DNA of 64,000 nucleotides, from assembly GCF_018130955.1 (NCBI RefSeq), contig NZ_JAFCJM010000020.1, positions 51,416 to 115,415 of the forward strand. The letters are read 5' to 3'. The stretch's first letter is position 1. Every line of letters begins with the position of its first letter. Both the position numbers and the translations under genes were made by a program. Below, piece by piece: positions 46,332 to 54,538 of this stretch. A model generated the notes under the pieces. That model was not told the DNA's origin, ran no database searches, and saw only the letters and a program-made list of their open reading frames with translations. The stretch comes from Bradyrhizobium liaoningense. GTDB lineage: Bacteria; Pseudomonadota; Alphaproteobacteria; Rhizobiales; Xanthobacteraceae.

Positions 46332-47426
46332 ATGCGCACCGATCTCTTCGACTTCCACCTCCCTCCCGAAAACATCGCGTTGCGTCCGGCGCATCCGCGC
46401 GATTCGGCGCGGATGCTGGTGGTGGAGGGCGGTGCCTTGCGCGATCAGATCGTCTCCGCGCTGCCGCAATGGCTGAGGCCTGGAGACCAACTCGTCGTCA
46501 ACGACACAAAGGTGATCGCGGCGCAATTGAAGGGACGCCGCATCGGGCGCGAGACCGAACCGAAAATCGAGGCGACGCTGATCAAGCGGCTCGATGGCTC
46601 GCGCTGGCAGGCGCTGGTGAAGCCGGCGAAGAAGCTTGTCGCCGGCGACCGCATCCGCTTCGGCAATGAGGGAAAAGTCTGCCTGCTCGGCCATCTCGAT
46701 GCCGAGGTCGAGGCCAAGGGCACCGAAGGCGAGGTGACGCTGTCGTTTTCCTTCCACGGGCCGAGCCTCGACCAGGCCATCGCCGATCTCGGCAGCCCGC
46801 CGCTGCCGCCTTATATCGCCTCGAAGCGCACGCCTGACGATCAGGACACCGCCGACTACCAGACCATGTTCGCGGCCAATGAAGGCGCGGTGGCTGCACC
46901 GACCGCGGGGTTGCACTTCACGCCAGAGCTGGAAGAGGCGCTGCGCGCGCGCGGCGTCGGCATCAGTCGCGTGACGCTACATGTCGGGGCGGGCACGTTT
47001 TTGCCGGTCAAGGTCGAGGACACCGCCGGCCACAAGATGCATGCGGAGTGGGGAACGATCTCAGCGGAGACCGCGGAGACGCTCAATGCTGCGCGGCGCA
47101 AGGGCGGCCGCATCGTTGCGGTCGGCACCACCTCGCTGCGGCTGTTGGAGAGCGCAACCAGCGAAGACGGCACGATCCGCCCCTTCGAAGCCGAGACGTC
47201 GATCTTCATCACGCCGGGCTATCGCTTCCGCGCGGTCGATATTTTGATGACGAACTTCCATTTGCCGAAGTCGACCCTGTTCATGCTGGTGTCGGCGTTT
47301 GCGGGGCTCGACACGATGAAGCAGGCCTACGCGCATGCGATCGCGGGCGGCTACAGGTTCTATTCGTATGGCGATGCGTGCCTGCTGTTTCGGGCAGCAG
47401 GCACAACTCCATCGCCGTCACCCTGA
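46332..47426 (+). CDS. queA: tRNA S-adenosylmethionine ribosyltransferase-isomerase
   Basis: 364 residues with MRTDLFDFHLPPENIALRPAHPRDSARM, PGDQLVVNDTKVIAAQLKG, GAVAAPTAGLHFT and LHVGAGTFLPVK. QueA converts 7-aminomethyl-7-deazaguanine in tRNA to epoxyqueuosine using SAM. Its pathway partner tgt is at 51978, about 4.5 kb away. The C-terminal tail (AGTTPSPSP) runs into an intergenic repeat and looks added. The start at 46332 has a GGCGCA upstream. Confidence 0.96.
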   Translation: MRTDLFDFHLPPENIALRPAHPRDSARMLVVEGGALRDQIVSALPQWLRPGDQLVVNDTKVIAAQLKGRRIGRETEPKIEATLIKRLDGSRWQALVKPAKKLVAGDRIRFGNEGKVCLLGHLDAEVEAKGTEGEVTLSFSFHGPSLDQAIADLGSPPLPPYIASKRTPDDQDTADYQTMFAANEGAVAAPTAGLHFTPELEEALRARGVGISRVTLHVGAGTFLPVKVEDTAGHKMHAEWGTISAETAETLNAARRKGGRIVAVGTTSLRLLESATSEDGTIRPFEAETSIFITPGYRFRAVDILMTNFHLPKSTLFMLVSAFAGLDTMKQAYAHAIAGGYRFYSYGDACLLFRAAGTTPSPSP

Positions 47427-47540
47427 GGTGCTCGCCTCTTCGGCGAGCCTCGAAGGGCGACGGCCCCGCTACCGCATCTTGGCCGTTCATCCTTCGAGGC
47501 TCCCCATGCGGCGATTCTCGCCGCATGGCTCGCACCTCCA
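47417..47540. repeat. Intergenic repeat overlapping the queA 3' end
   Basis: GAGGTGCTCGCC and GGCGAGCCTCGAAGG form a hairpin near 47424-47456, with a CCTTCGAGGCTCCCC and GCTCGCACCTC partner near 47490-47538. Typical Bradyrhizobium CCTGAGGTGCTCGCC repeat. It lies between convergent queA and asd and reaches the last codons of queA. Confidence 0.7.
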
Positions 47541-47597
47541 GCGACAATGGCTTCGCCATTGCGCGGGGATGACGGGTCGAGATTTGCGGGCGTGGCG

Positions 47598-48623
47598 TTA
47601 TGCCATCACGCGCTCCGGCAACAGCTCCGCGATCTGCACCGCGTTGAGCGCCGCACCCTTCAACAGCTGATCCGCCGCGACGAACATCGAGATCGAGTGG
47701 CCGCTCGGATCGCTGAGGTCCTTGCGGATGCGGCCGACCAGCACGTCGTCCTGGCCGGAGGCGTCGATCGGCATCGGAAAATAGTTCCTCGCACGGTCGT
47801 CGACGATCTTCACGCCGGGCGCCTGCGCCATGATCGAGCGCACCTGGTCCTCCGTGATCGGCTTTTCGCATTCGAAGGTGATGGCCTCGCAATGGGCACG
47901 CAGCACCGGTACGCGGACGCAGGTGACGCCGACGGCGATCGTGTCGTCCTCAAAAATCTTGCGGGTTTCATTGATGACCTTGGTCTCTTCGTCGTTGTAG
48001 CCGGTCTCGGGGTCGACGGCGGTATTGTGGTTGAAGAGGTTGAAGGCGTAGGGATGCGGCATCACCTTCGGCGTATAGACCTGCCCGTTGAGGTTGGCGC
48101 GGGTGGATTCCACGAGCTCCTCCATGGCCGCGGCACCGGCGCCGCTCGCGGCCTGGTAGGTCGCGATGATCACGCGCTTGATGCGGTTCTTCTGGTGGAT
48201 CGGCCACAGCGGGACCAGCGCGGTGATGGCGGCGCAGTTCGGGTTGGCGATGATGCCCTTGTTATCCCTGATGCGGTTCGCGTTGATCTCGGGGATCACC
48301 AGCGGCACGTTCGGATCCATGCGGAAGGCCGAGGAGTTGTCGACCACAACGGCGCCCGCCTTCACAGCGATCGGCGCGTACTTCTTCGAAATGCTGCCGC
48401 CGGCGGAGAACAGCGCGATGTCGACGCCGTCGAAGGAGCGCTCGGTGAGCTCCTCGATGACCACCGGCTGGCCGCGGAAGGAGACCGTCTTTCCGGCAGA
48501 GCGGGCGCTGGCGAGCGCCTTCAGCTTGCTGACGCGGAAACCGCGCTTGTCCATGGTGGCGATGAATTCGGCGCCGACGGCGCCGGTGACGCCGACAATC
48601 GCGACGACGGGATCGTTACTCAC
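47598..48623 (-). CDS. asd: Aspartate-semialdehyde dehydrogenase
   Basis: 341 residues. The NADP-binding GVTGAVGAEF is at about residues 11-20 and the active-site Cys in NPNCAAITALVPLW, with the ATYQAASGAGAAAMEEL segment. Asd makes aspartate semialdehyde, the branch point to lysine, threonine, methionine and diaminopimelate. The start is GTG at 48623, 4 bases after GGAGGA. A putative attenuator with a Thr/Lys/Met-rich leader ORF lies immediately upstream. Confidence 0.95.
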   Translation of the reverse strand: MSNDPVVAIVGVTGAVGAEFIATMDKRGFRVSKLKALASARSAGKTVSFRGQPVVIEELTERSFDGVDIALFSAGGSISKKYAPIAVKAGAVVVDNSSAFRMDPNVPLVIPEINANRIRDNKGIIANPNCAAITALVPLWPIHQKNRIKRVIIATYQAASGAGAAAMEELVESTRANLNGQVYTPKVMPHPYAFNLFNHNTAVDPETGYNDEETKVINETRKIFEDDTIAVGVTCVRVPVLRAHCEAITFECEKPITEDQVRSIMAQAPGVKIVDDRARNYFPMPIDASGQDDVLVGRIRKDLSDPSGHSISMFVAADQLLKGAALNAVQIAELLPERVMA

Positions 48624-48654
48624 TTTGTCCTCCGTTTCCTGAGCTTGAGACAAC

Positions 48655-48686
48655 AAAAAAGCCCCGGACCATCACGGTGCGGGGCT
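48655..48686 (-). terminator. Intrinsic terminator between leader ORF and asd
   Basis: On the minus strand AGCCCCG[C]ACC and GGT-CGGGGCT form a stem around a short loop, followed by TTTTTT, 32 bases before the asd GTG. A terminator here, before the gene it would govern, is what attenuation needs. A CGGGG upstream, inside the leader (about 48732), could pair with the CCCCG arm as an antiterminator. Confidence 0.7.
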
Positions 48687-48716
48687 GCGGTAGAGTGGAT
48701 TGCGTTAAGTCTGTGA

Positions 48717-48788
48717 CTACGCGCGCACGCCTCCCCGGGCCCCAAAGGCCGTGGTGGTTTTCGTCGTGCGTTTCGTGGTCATGAACAT
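48717..48788 (-). CDS. Leader peptide with Thr, Lys and Met codons (attenuator of asd)
   Basis: A 23-codon ORF starting MFMTTKRTTKTTT: seven Thr, two Lys and two Met codons among the first 13, ending in TAG about 30 bases before a terminator hairpin that lies upstream of asd. Thr, Lys and Met are the end products of the pathway that Asd feeds. A promoter (TTGACG, 17 bases, CATAAG) would start transcription about 2 bases before the ATG, so the peptide would be leaderless, as reported for the trp leader of Sinorhizobium. There is no Shine-Dalgarno. An overlapping frame is His-rich, but it runs through the terminator. Confidence 0.65.
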   Translation of the reverse strand: MFMTTKRTTKTTTAFGARGGVRA

Positions 48789-48796
48789 GGCGGCGA

Positions 48797-48825
48797 CTTA
48801 TGCGTGAGAGTTTTGTCGCCGTCAA
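48797..48825 (-). promoter_or_regulatory. Promoter of the asd leader
   Basis: On the minus strand TTGACG at 48825-48820 and CATAAG at 48802-48797 are separated by exactly 17 bases, a housekeeping-type promoter. The predicted start at about 48790 is 2 bases before the leader ATG. Confidence 0.6.
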
Positions 48826-48873
48826 CGGCTTTTCGCCACAATCGGGACGGCACCGCGGGCCGCGCCGGTGCCG

Positions 48874-49479
48874 TCACTTTCGCCCGGCGGCGCCCGGGGG
48901 CTCGAGAATGACCTCCTTCAGCTCGGTGCCGCTGATGACGACAATCGCAAAATTCAGCCGGCCGCGTTCGCGGATCAGCCCGCCGCTGATCGCCTTGCCC
49001 GATGCCGCGTGTTCGGCCACCCGCACCGCATCGGCCAGCCGATGCCGGACGGCACGGAGTGCGGCGAGATTGCTGCGGTCGTCGGCGTCGAGTTCCTTCA
49101 GCGGGAGGGCCGCCGCGCCGCCCACGATCTTGCCGGTGGTGGCGTCGATGGCGTGTTGCCAGATCCGGTCATTGTGGAGGGTCTTTACCCGGTACACCGG
49201 CGCTTGCGATGCGCCGTCGAAGCTGACATCGGCCGTCGTCGAGCCGGCGTGCAGCGCTTCGGCGATCGCCATCGCCTGGCTCAGCGAGATCGCCGAGCCG
49301 TGGAAGAGCTCGATCTCCCGGCTGACCGCCTGCTGATCCTGTTCGGCACCATCGCCGGCATCGTTGCGCAGATAGACCGGCGAATCCGTTGACGAGGCCA
49401 CTGCAAGGACCGGGGCAGGGAGGAGGAGCGCCAACAGGGCGATCGTGAGCAACTGTCTCCAACATCTCGGCGTGCGCAT
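48874..49479 (-). CDS. Secreted PepSY-domain protein
   Basis: 201 residues. A signal peptide (cleavage near VLA, about residue 25) and two PepSY-like units: ISLSQAMAIAEALHAGSTTADVSFDGASQAPVYRVKT with the IDATTGKIV strand near residues 108-116, and a helical region followed by GRLNFAIVVISGTELKEVILEP. PepSY domains inhibit proteases or bind the wall. The ATG at 49479 follows GGAGAC; 49491 is an alternative. A TetR-type operator lies about 204 bases upstream. Confidence 0.75.
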   Translation of the reverse strand: MRTPRCWRQLLTIALLALLLPAPVLAVASSTDSPVYLRNDAGDGAEQDQQAVSREIELFHGSAISLSQAMAIAEALHAGSTTADVSFDGASQAPVYRVKTLHNDRIWQHAIDATTGKIVGGAAALPLKELDADDRSNLAALRAVRHRLADAVRVAEHAASGKAISGGLIRERGRLNFAIVVISGTELKEVILEPPGAAGRK

Positions 49480-49542
49480 TGCTGTCTCCATCCTGAAGCG
49501 TGTGTCTACCGGCGGATGGGCCGGATCGTCTTGTACAAAAAT

Positions 49543-49577
49543 GCGGCCGACCCTTTGGGCACACGGGTCGGCCGCGG
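49543..49577. terminator. Hairpin, possible terminator of the TetR gene
   Basis: GCGGCCGACCC and GGGTCGGCCGC form an 11-bp perfect stem with a 13-base loop in the 49480-49762 gap; Ts follow weakly on the minus side (TTTTTG). A second hairpin-like structure follows at 49588-49618. Confidence 0.5.
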
Positions 49578-49682
49578 AGCGTCCGAAACGGGACTGTATC
49601 CCGTCGCGGCTTTCGGAGTTCTAAAGGCGGCGCGGACCCGCTGGGGCTAGGCGAAAGCAGATGTCGCATCGTCTTTATAATA

Positions 49683-49701
49683 AAACCATACCGTATCGTT
49701 T
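49683..49701. promoter_or_regulatory. TetR-type operator 1
   Basis: AAACCATACCGTATCGTTT matches the palindrome AAAC-N-ATAC-N-GTAT-N-GTTT. The same pattern occurs at 51835-51853. It lies 80 bases past the TetR gene stop and about 204 bases upstream of the PepSY gene. Confidence 0.6.
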
Positions 49702-49762
49702 TGTTATGGTCAATGACGGATCGCCGCCGCGCCGGGCGGCAGCGCATGGTCTCACGGAATTG

Positions 49763-50506
49763 TCAGCGGGGTGGGCGGCGGCGCGCCGGGCCCTTGGACG
49801 CGGCGGTCTGGACACGCTCCGGCGGCCCGAGGGCGCCGGCCAGGAACAGCCGGATCGCCGAGCGCATGCGCTTTTCGGCAGTCTTCAGCTCGAGCGCCAT
49901 TCCGAAGGTCGCCATGCGGTGGGTGTGGCCGACCACGACGTCGAGAAAGACCTCGGCTGCGATCGTGGTGTCCTCGAGGTCGAGGGCGCCCTGCGCCACC
50001 AAATGATCGAAGAAGCGCGCAGTGGTGGCGACGGCCTTCTGCCAGCCCTCTTCCTTGCCGAGCTTTGCGAACTCGGGAAAGTTGATCGATTGTGCCGTCA
50101 GCATGCGGCTGAAGGCCGCCGCATCCGGGCCGCAGGTGAACATCAGCATCTCGCGCCCGACGTCTACCAGCCGCTGCTCGGCCGAGACGGTTGCAGGGCT
50201 CGTGAGCTGGACTTCCGCAGCCTTCGCGAGCGGGGCAAGCCAGCGCTCGATCTCGCGCCTGAGCACCGCCGCGAAGAGACCGCGCTTGTCGCCATAGCGG
50301 GCGTAGACGGTAGGCTTGCTGACCCGGGCGGCTTCCGCGACCGCGTCGAGCGAGGTCGCGTCATAGCCGCGCTCGAGGAAAAGCCGGGTGGCCACCTCGA
50401 TCAGCCGCTGGTCGCGCTCGAGCGCGGCTGTCTTGGTCGGCCGGCCGCCGCGCGACTTCGGCACGTCGCGTCTTGCGGTTCTCGCCTTGGCCGCAGTCAC
50501 TCCCAT
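49763..50506 (-). CDS. TetR/AcrR-family transcriptional regulator
   Basis: 247 residues with the TetR helix-turn-helix (QRLIEVATRLFLERGYDATSLDAVAEAARVSKPTVYARYGDK, residues about 32-75 split) and a long C-terminal ligand-binding half. The start at 50506 (MGVTAAKART) is preferred over 50581. Matching palindromes at 49683 and 51835, upstream of the PepSY gene and the patatin gene, are candidates for its sites. Ligand unknown. Confidence 0.85.
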   Translation of the reverse strand: MGVTAAKARTARRDVPKSRGGRPTKTAALERDQRLIEVATRLFLERGYDATSLDAVAEAARVSKPTVYARYGDKRGLFAAVLRREIERWLAPLAKAAEVQLTSPATVSAEQRLVDVGREMLMFTCGPDAAAFSRMLTAQSINFPEFAKLGKEEGWQKAVATTARFFDHLVAQGALDLEDTTIAAEVFLDVVVGHTHRMATFGMALELKTAEKRMRSAIRLFLAGALGPPERVQTAASKGPARRRPPR

Positions 50507-50610
50507 GCCCGTTGATTCCTGCGCGGTTGCGGACAGTCGCCATCGCTCTATAACGTGCGGCAATCGGGGCGTCATCGCCAATCTGGACGAATTGCTCCTG
50601 TTTTCAACGG

Positions 50611-50633
50611 TCTAGAGCATGATCCGGACAAGC
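50611..50633. repeat. Truncated GAGCATGATCCGG repeat
   Basis: AGAGCATGATCCGGACAAG overlaps the spacer directly after the patatin gene stop. Related to the 13374-13458 copy. Confidence 0.55.
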
Positions 50634-50634
50634 T

Positions 50635-51759
50635 TTACGGCAGCTCCGAGCTCCATGCGCGGCCGGTTGCCGCCTTCTCATATCCGTACTGATAGAGCGC
50701 GCGCATATAGGCGGTATCGAACCCTTGCGAGGCCGCCGACGGGTATTCGCGCTCGATGTAGGAGAGGTGAAAGCCCAGCCGGTTGCGCCTGGCGAAGTCA
50801 TAGGTCGAGAAGATGACGGAGCGCGTCTGCGACTGGGTGATCGACGTCAGGCTGCGCGAAGCGACGTTGATGGTGCCGTTCGGCACGAGCTCGAAGGTGC
50901 GTTCGATCTTCTTGTTGACGAGGATGTAGATGTTGAGGCGGCTGTTTTCGGGCAGGCGGCCGTGGAACAGCAGGGCGTCCGGCAGCGTGAGCACCGGCGC
51001 GGTCACGCCGCCATCGACATGCATCTCCTGAAAGCGCCGGCCCTGGCCTTCGGCTTCGATCAGGATCGGGGGAAACACCAGCGGAATGCTGGCGGAAGCC
51101 GCCATCACGTCGCGGAACAGATGCAGCGCCTCGGGCGAGCCGATCGTGGCGATCTTCCCCATGTCCCAGATGGCGGTCCGCTGGGTATCGAGATCGGTGG
51201 TCACCACGAGCAGTCTTCGGCCCTTGGCGTATTCGCGCGCGATCTGGGCCAGGATTTCGGGGCCGACATAGCGAGCGACGAGCTCGCGCAGCCGGGTATT
51301 GCCGAACAGGCCGGATCCGAACAGCACGCGCATGATGCTGGGATCTTCGAGCAGGCTTTCGGCAACACCGCTGGTGTAAACCTCCCTCAACGTGTCGTCA
51401 TATTGCGGCCCAAGAAACGCGAAGGGCGCGATCAGTCCGCCGGTGCTGACTCCGGAGACGATTGAAAAGGTCGGGCGGGTGCCGGACGCGGTCCAGCCAT
51501 TCAGCACGCCGACGCCATAGGCGCCGTCGGCGCCGCCGCCCGAGAGTGCCAGATAGGTTCTGGTCGCCGAGACGTCGGCCTTCTCAAAGCGGAAGTTCGC
51601 GACCGGCTCGTCGGTGTAGCGCCTCAGGCCATCGAGGTTGAGGACGCGGGAACTGCTGGCCTCGGCCGCCGTGTAGGGGGTGCGCGGCAGGGCCGTGCAG
51701 GCTGATAGCGCAAGGCTGCACAGCAGCAGGGCCGGCTTGAGACATGATGGGGAGGGCAT
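50635..51759 (-). CDS. Patatin-like phospholipase lipoprotein
   Basis: 374 residues. The signal peptide ends in LALSAC (lipobox), so the protein is probably lipidated. The patatin domain has the oxyanion loop GGGADGAYGVG, nucleophile GVSTGG and the catalytic DGG with the MHVDGGVTAPV sequence. Patatins hydrolyse acyl ester bonds of phospholipids. A palindromic TetR-type operator lies 76-94 bases upstream. The start at 51759 (MPSPSC) is chosen; an in-frame GTG is at 51786. Confidence 0.88.
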   Translation of the reverse strand: MPSPSCLKPALLLCSLALSACTALPRTPYTAAEASSSRVLNLDGLRRYTDEPVANFRFEKADVSATRTYLALSGGGADGAYGVGVLNGWTASGTRPTFSIVSGVSTGGLIAPFAFLGPQYDDTLREVYTSGVAESLLEDPSIMRVLFGSGLFGNTRLRELVARYVGPEILAQIAREYAKGRRLLVVTTDLDTQRTAIWDMGKIATIGSPEALHLFRDVMAASASIPLVFPPILIEAEGQGRRFQEMHVDGGVTAPVLTLPDALLFHGRLPENSRLNIYILVNKKIERTFELVPNGTINVASRSLTSITQSQTRSVIFSTYDFARRNRLGFHLSYIEREYPSAASQGFDTAYMRALYQYGYEKAATGRAWSSELP

Positions 51760-51834
51760 TGGCCGTCGGTTACCGTTCACGCACACTCTGCCGCCGGCAG
51801 CATCGCTGCGGCGTTCCGTTCGGCCCCATCGATA

Positions 51835-51853
51835 AAACTATACGGTATCGTTT
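51835..51853. promoter_or_regulatory. TetR-type operator 2
   Basis: AAACTATACGGTATCGTTT, the same AAAC-N-ATAC-N-GTAT-N-GTTT palindrome as at 49683, located between the divergent patatin gene and tgt, 76-94 bases upstream of the patatin start. Confidence 0.65.
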
Positions 51854-51977
51854 TATTTAACAAGCATACGATGGAACCGTTGCCGTTGCCAATTGTGTCC
51901 CGGGTTGGGTAAAGGGGCGCCGAGACGGGGCACTGGACGGGTTGATCGACTGTTCCGGGCACGCAATAAGCAGCCGC

Positions 51978-53114
51978 ATGAGTCTTCCCAATCATTTCGA
52001 ACTGTTGGCAACCGATGGTGCGGCGCGGGCCGGCCGGCTGACCACGCCGCACGGCGTGGTGCGAACGCCCGCCTTCATGCCGGTCGGCACCGCGGGCGCC
52101 ATGAAGGGCATGCACTGGCGCGAGGTGCGCGACGCCGGCGCCGACATCGTGCTCGGCAACACCTATCACCTGATGCTGCGGCCGGGCGCCGAGCGGATCG
52201 CGGCGCTGGGCGGCCTGCAAAGGTTCACCACCTGGAACGGGCCGATGCTGACGGATTCCGGCGGCTTCCAGGTGATGTCGCTGTCGGACCTGCGCAAGGT
52301 TAGCGAGAACGCCGTGACCTTCCGGTCGCACATCGACGGCGCCAAGGTGGAATTGTCGCCGGAGCGCTCGATCGAAGTGCAGCGTCTCCTCGGCTCAGAC
52401 ATCGCGATGCAGATGGACGAATGCGTGCGGCTACCCGCCGAGCGCGATGACATCGAGCGCGCGATGCGGCTTTCGCTGCGTTGGGCCGAGCGCTCGAAGC
52501 GCGCCTTCGAGAGCGCGCCTGACGGCTACATGCTGTTCGGAATCGTGCAGGGCGGTGACGTCCCGGTGCTGCGCCATCAAAGCGCGCAAGGCCTCGTCGA
52601 GATCGGCTTCCACGGCTACGCGATCGGCGGCCTTGCGGTCGGCGAGCCGCAGGCGGTGATGCTCGCGATGATCGAGGAGAGCGTGCCTTCGCTGCCGACC
52701 GATCGGCCGCGCTATCTGATGGGGGTGGGCACGCCTGAGGACATCCTCGAGGCCGTGAAGCGCGGCGTCGACATGTTCGACTGCGTGATGCCGACCCGCA
52801 ACGGCCGCCATGGTGTCGCCTTCACGCGCTTCGGTCAGGTCAACCTGCGCAACGCGCGCCACGCCGATGACCCGCGCCCGTTGGACGAGGAGAGCGCATG
52901 GCCGGCCGCGCGCAACTATGCGCGCGCCTATCTGCACCATCTCGTCAAGTCGGGCGAAACGCTGGGGGCCATGCTGTTGTCGGAAATCAATATCGCCTAC
53001 TACCAGCACCTGATGCAGGGCATCAGGGACGCTGTCTCACACGGAACTTTCGAACAGTTTTATCAGCAGACGCGTGAAGACTGGGCGAGGGGCGACATCG
53101 CGCCCCGCGCGTGA
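51978..53114 (+). CDS. tgt: tRNA-guanine transglycosylase
   Basis: 378 residues. The general acid/base Asp93 is in LTDSGGFQVMS, and the nucleophile Asp268 is in DMFDCVMPTRNGRHG. Tgt swaps guanine-34 for preQ1 in tRNAs with GUN anticodons; QueA at 46332 makes the next step. The canonical zinc-binding Cys-x-Cys-x2-Cys is absent: S306, W308 and A311 stand there, though the downstream His pair in RAYLHHL is kept. Start ATG at 51978; 51942 is a weaker TTG. Confidence 0.95.
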   Translation: MSLPNHFELLATDGAARAGRLTTPHGVVRTPAFMPVGTAGAMKGMHWREVRDAGADIVLGNTYHLMLRPGAERIAALGGLQRFTTWNGPMLTDSGGFQVMSLSDLRKVSENAVTFRSHIDGAKVELSPERSIEVQRLLGSDIAMQMDECVRLPAERDDIERAMRLSLRWAERSKRAFESAPDGYMLFGIVQGGDVPVLRHQSAQGLVEIGFHGYAIGGLAVGEPQAVMLAMIEESVPSLPTDRPRYLMGVGTPEDILEAVKRGVDMFDCVMPTRNGRHGVAFTRFGQVNLRNARHADDPRPLDEESAWPAARNYARAYLHHLVKSGETLGAMLLSEINIAYYQHLMQGIRDAVSHGTFEQFYQQTREDWARGDIAPRA

Positions 53115-53116
53115 CG

Positions 53117-53332
53117 TCAGTTGCAAGTGAAGCGCTTGACCGAATGCTTGGTCACGAAGCCGTAGCCGCAGGTGTCGCAGGTCCAGAGATAGCTGATCAT
53201 ATGGTCCGAGACATAAGCGGAAGCTTCGGCGGCGACCATGGAGTCGGCGCATACGGGACAGGTCGGCAACTCGCTGCAACGCGGATCGTGGTTACGCGCG
53301 ACGGTCGTCAAGACTTCAGCAACTGCTGACAT
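53117..53332 (-). CDS. Small zinc-ribbon protein
   Basis: 71 residues with two Cys pairs (CPVC and CDTC) plus two single Cys (near residues 19 and 70), a zinc-ribbon arrangement with a VSDHMISYLWTCDTCGYGF core. Other rhizobia carry similar short orphan zinc-ribbon proteins. It is convergent with tgt (2-base gap between stops). Function unknown. Confidence 0.75.
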   Translation of the reverse strand: MSAVAEVLTTVARNHDPRCSELPTCPVCADSMVAAEASAYVSDHMISYLWTCDTCGYGFVTKHSVKRFTCN

Positions 53333-53557
53333 CTGGTGACCTCCCTGCTTTTTTCTAGACCTAAGTCTAACATAAGCAGAATCAGTTGACGAGGTCGCAA
53401 CACAAATGCGTTGGTTTTCTGTTATTTACAACTCACGCGATTTTGCGATGCAGCGAATTTGGACGCTGTCGCATTGTTGCTTGCGCGTCGCCGCAAGCTG
53501 CCTCTAACTGATCAAGACCGTAAATAACGCGCATATTGTCGCCACAGGGAGTTTCTC

Positions 53558-54535
53558 ATGGACGCATCGTCCAACACGCGTGCAGCGCACCAACCCGGCC
53601 GCGGCCGGGTCTTTGACTCGATCGTCGACACCTTCGGCGATACGCCGATCGTGCGGCTGCGCCGGTTGCCGGGCATGCAGGGCGTGAACGCGACGATTTT
53701 AGCCAAGCTCGAATACTTCAATCCGGCCGCGAGCGTGAAGGATCGCATCGGCGCCGCCATGATCATCGCCATGGAAAAGGCCGGCCACATCAAGCCGGAC
53801 ACCGTGCTGATCGAGCCGACCTCCGGCAATACCGGCATCGCGCTCGCCTTCGTCGCAGCCTCGCGCGGCTACCGGCTGAAGCTGGTGATGCCGGAGTCGA
53901 TGTCGATCGAGCGGCGCAAGATGCTGGCCTTCCTCGGCGCCGAACTGGTGCTGACGCCGGCGGCCCAGGGCATGAAGGGCGCGATCGCGGCGGCCGAGGA
54001 GTTGTTGCGCACGACGCCAAACTCCGTCATGCCGCAGCAGTTCAAGAACCTTGCCAATCCTGACGTTCATCGCCGCACCACGGCGGAAGAGATCTGGAAC
54101 GACACCGGCGGCAACATCGACATCTTCGTCGCTGGCGTCGGCACCGGCGGCACCATCACCGGCGTTGGCCAGGTGCTGAAGCCGCGCAAGCCATCCTTGC
54201 GGGTGGTGGCAGTCGAGCCGGAAGAGAGTCCGGTGCTGTCAGGCGGCCAGCACACCCCGCACAAGATCCAGGGCATCGGTGCGGGCTTCGTGCCCGACAT
54301 CCTCGACCGCTCCGTGATCGACGAGATCGTGAAGGTCAATTCGACGACCGCGATCGAGACTTCACGTGCGTTGGCTCGGCATGAGGGCATTCCGGGCGGC
54401 ATCTCCTCGGGCGCCGCGATCGCCGCCGCGCTCGCGATCGGGAAGCGGCCGGAATCCGCGGGAAAAACCATCCTGGCGGTGGTGCCGTCCTTTGCCGAGC
54501 GCTATCTTTCGACCGCACTGTTTGAGGGAATCTAG
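53558..54535 (+). CDS. cysK: Cysteine synthase A (O-acetylserine sulfhydrylase)
   Basis: 325 residues with the PLP lysine in NPAASVKDRIG, the SGNTG phosphate loop at about residues 88-92, and the GTGGTITGVGQ motif at about 196-206. Catalyses O-acetyl-L-serine plus sulfide to cysteine. GGGAG precedes the ATG at 53558. Followed by a BrnA-like gene after 3 bases. Confidence 0.95.
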   Translation: MDASSNTRAAHQPGRGRVFDSIVDTFGDTPIVRLRRLPGMQGVNATILAKLEYFNPAASVKDRIGAAMIIAMEKAGHIKPDTVLIEPTSGNTGIALAFVAASRGYRLKLVMPESMSIERRKMLAFLGAELVLTPAAQGMKGAIAAAEELLRTTPNSVMPQQFKNLANPDVHRRTTAEEIWNDTGGNIDIFVAGVGTGGTITGVGQVLKPRKPSLRVVAVEPEESPVLSGGQHTPHKIQGIGAGFVPDILDRSVIDEIVKVNSTTAIETSRALARHEGIPGGISSGAAIAAALAIGKRPESAGKTILAVVPSFAERYLSTALFEGI

Positions 54536-54538
54536 GAC

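Noticed and set aside
48616..48825. His-rich 69-codon frame across the asd leader, as if it were a histidine attenuator
   Set aside because: It continues through the terminator to the asd start, and its His run is a frame shift of the Thr codons. No his gene follows. The Thr frame has a start near the predicted transcript start and stops before the terminator.
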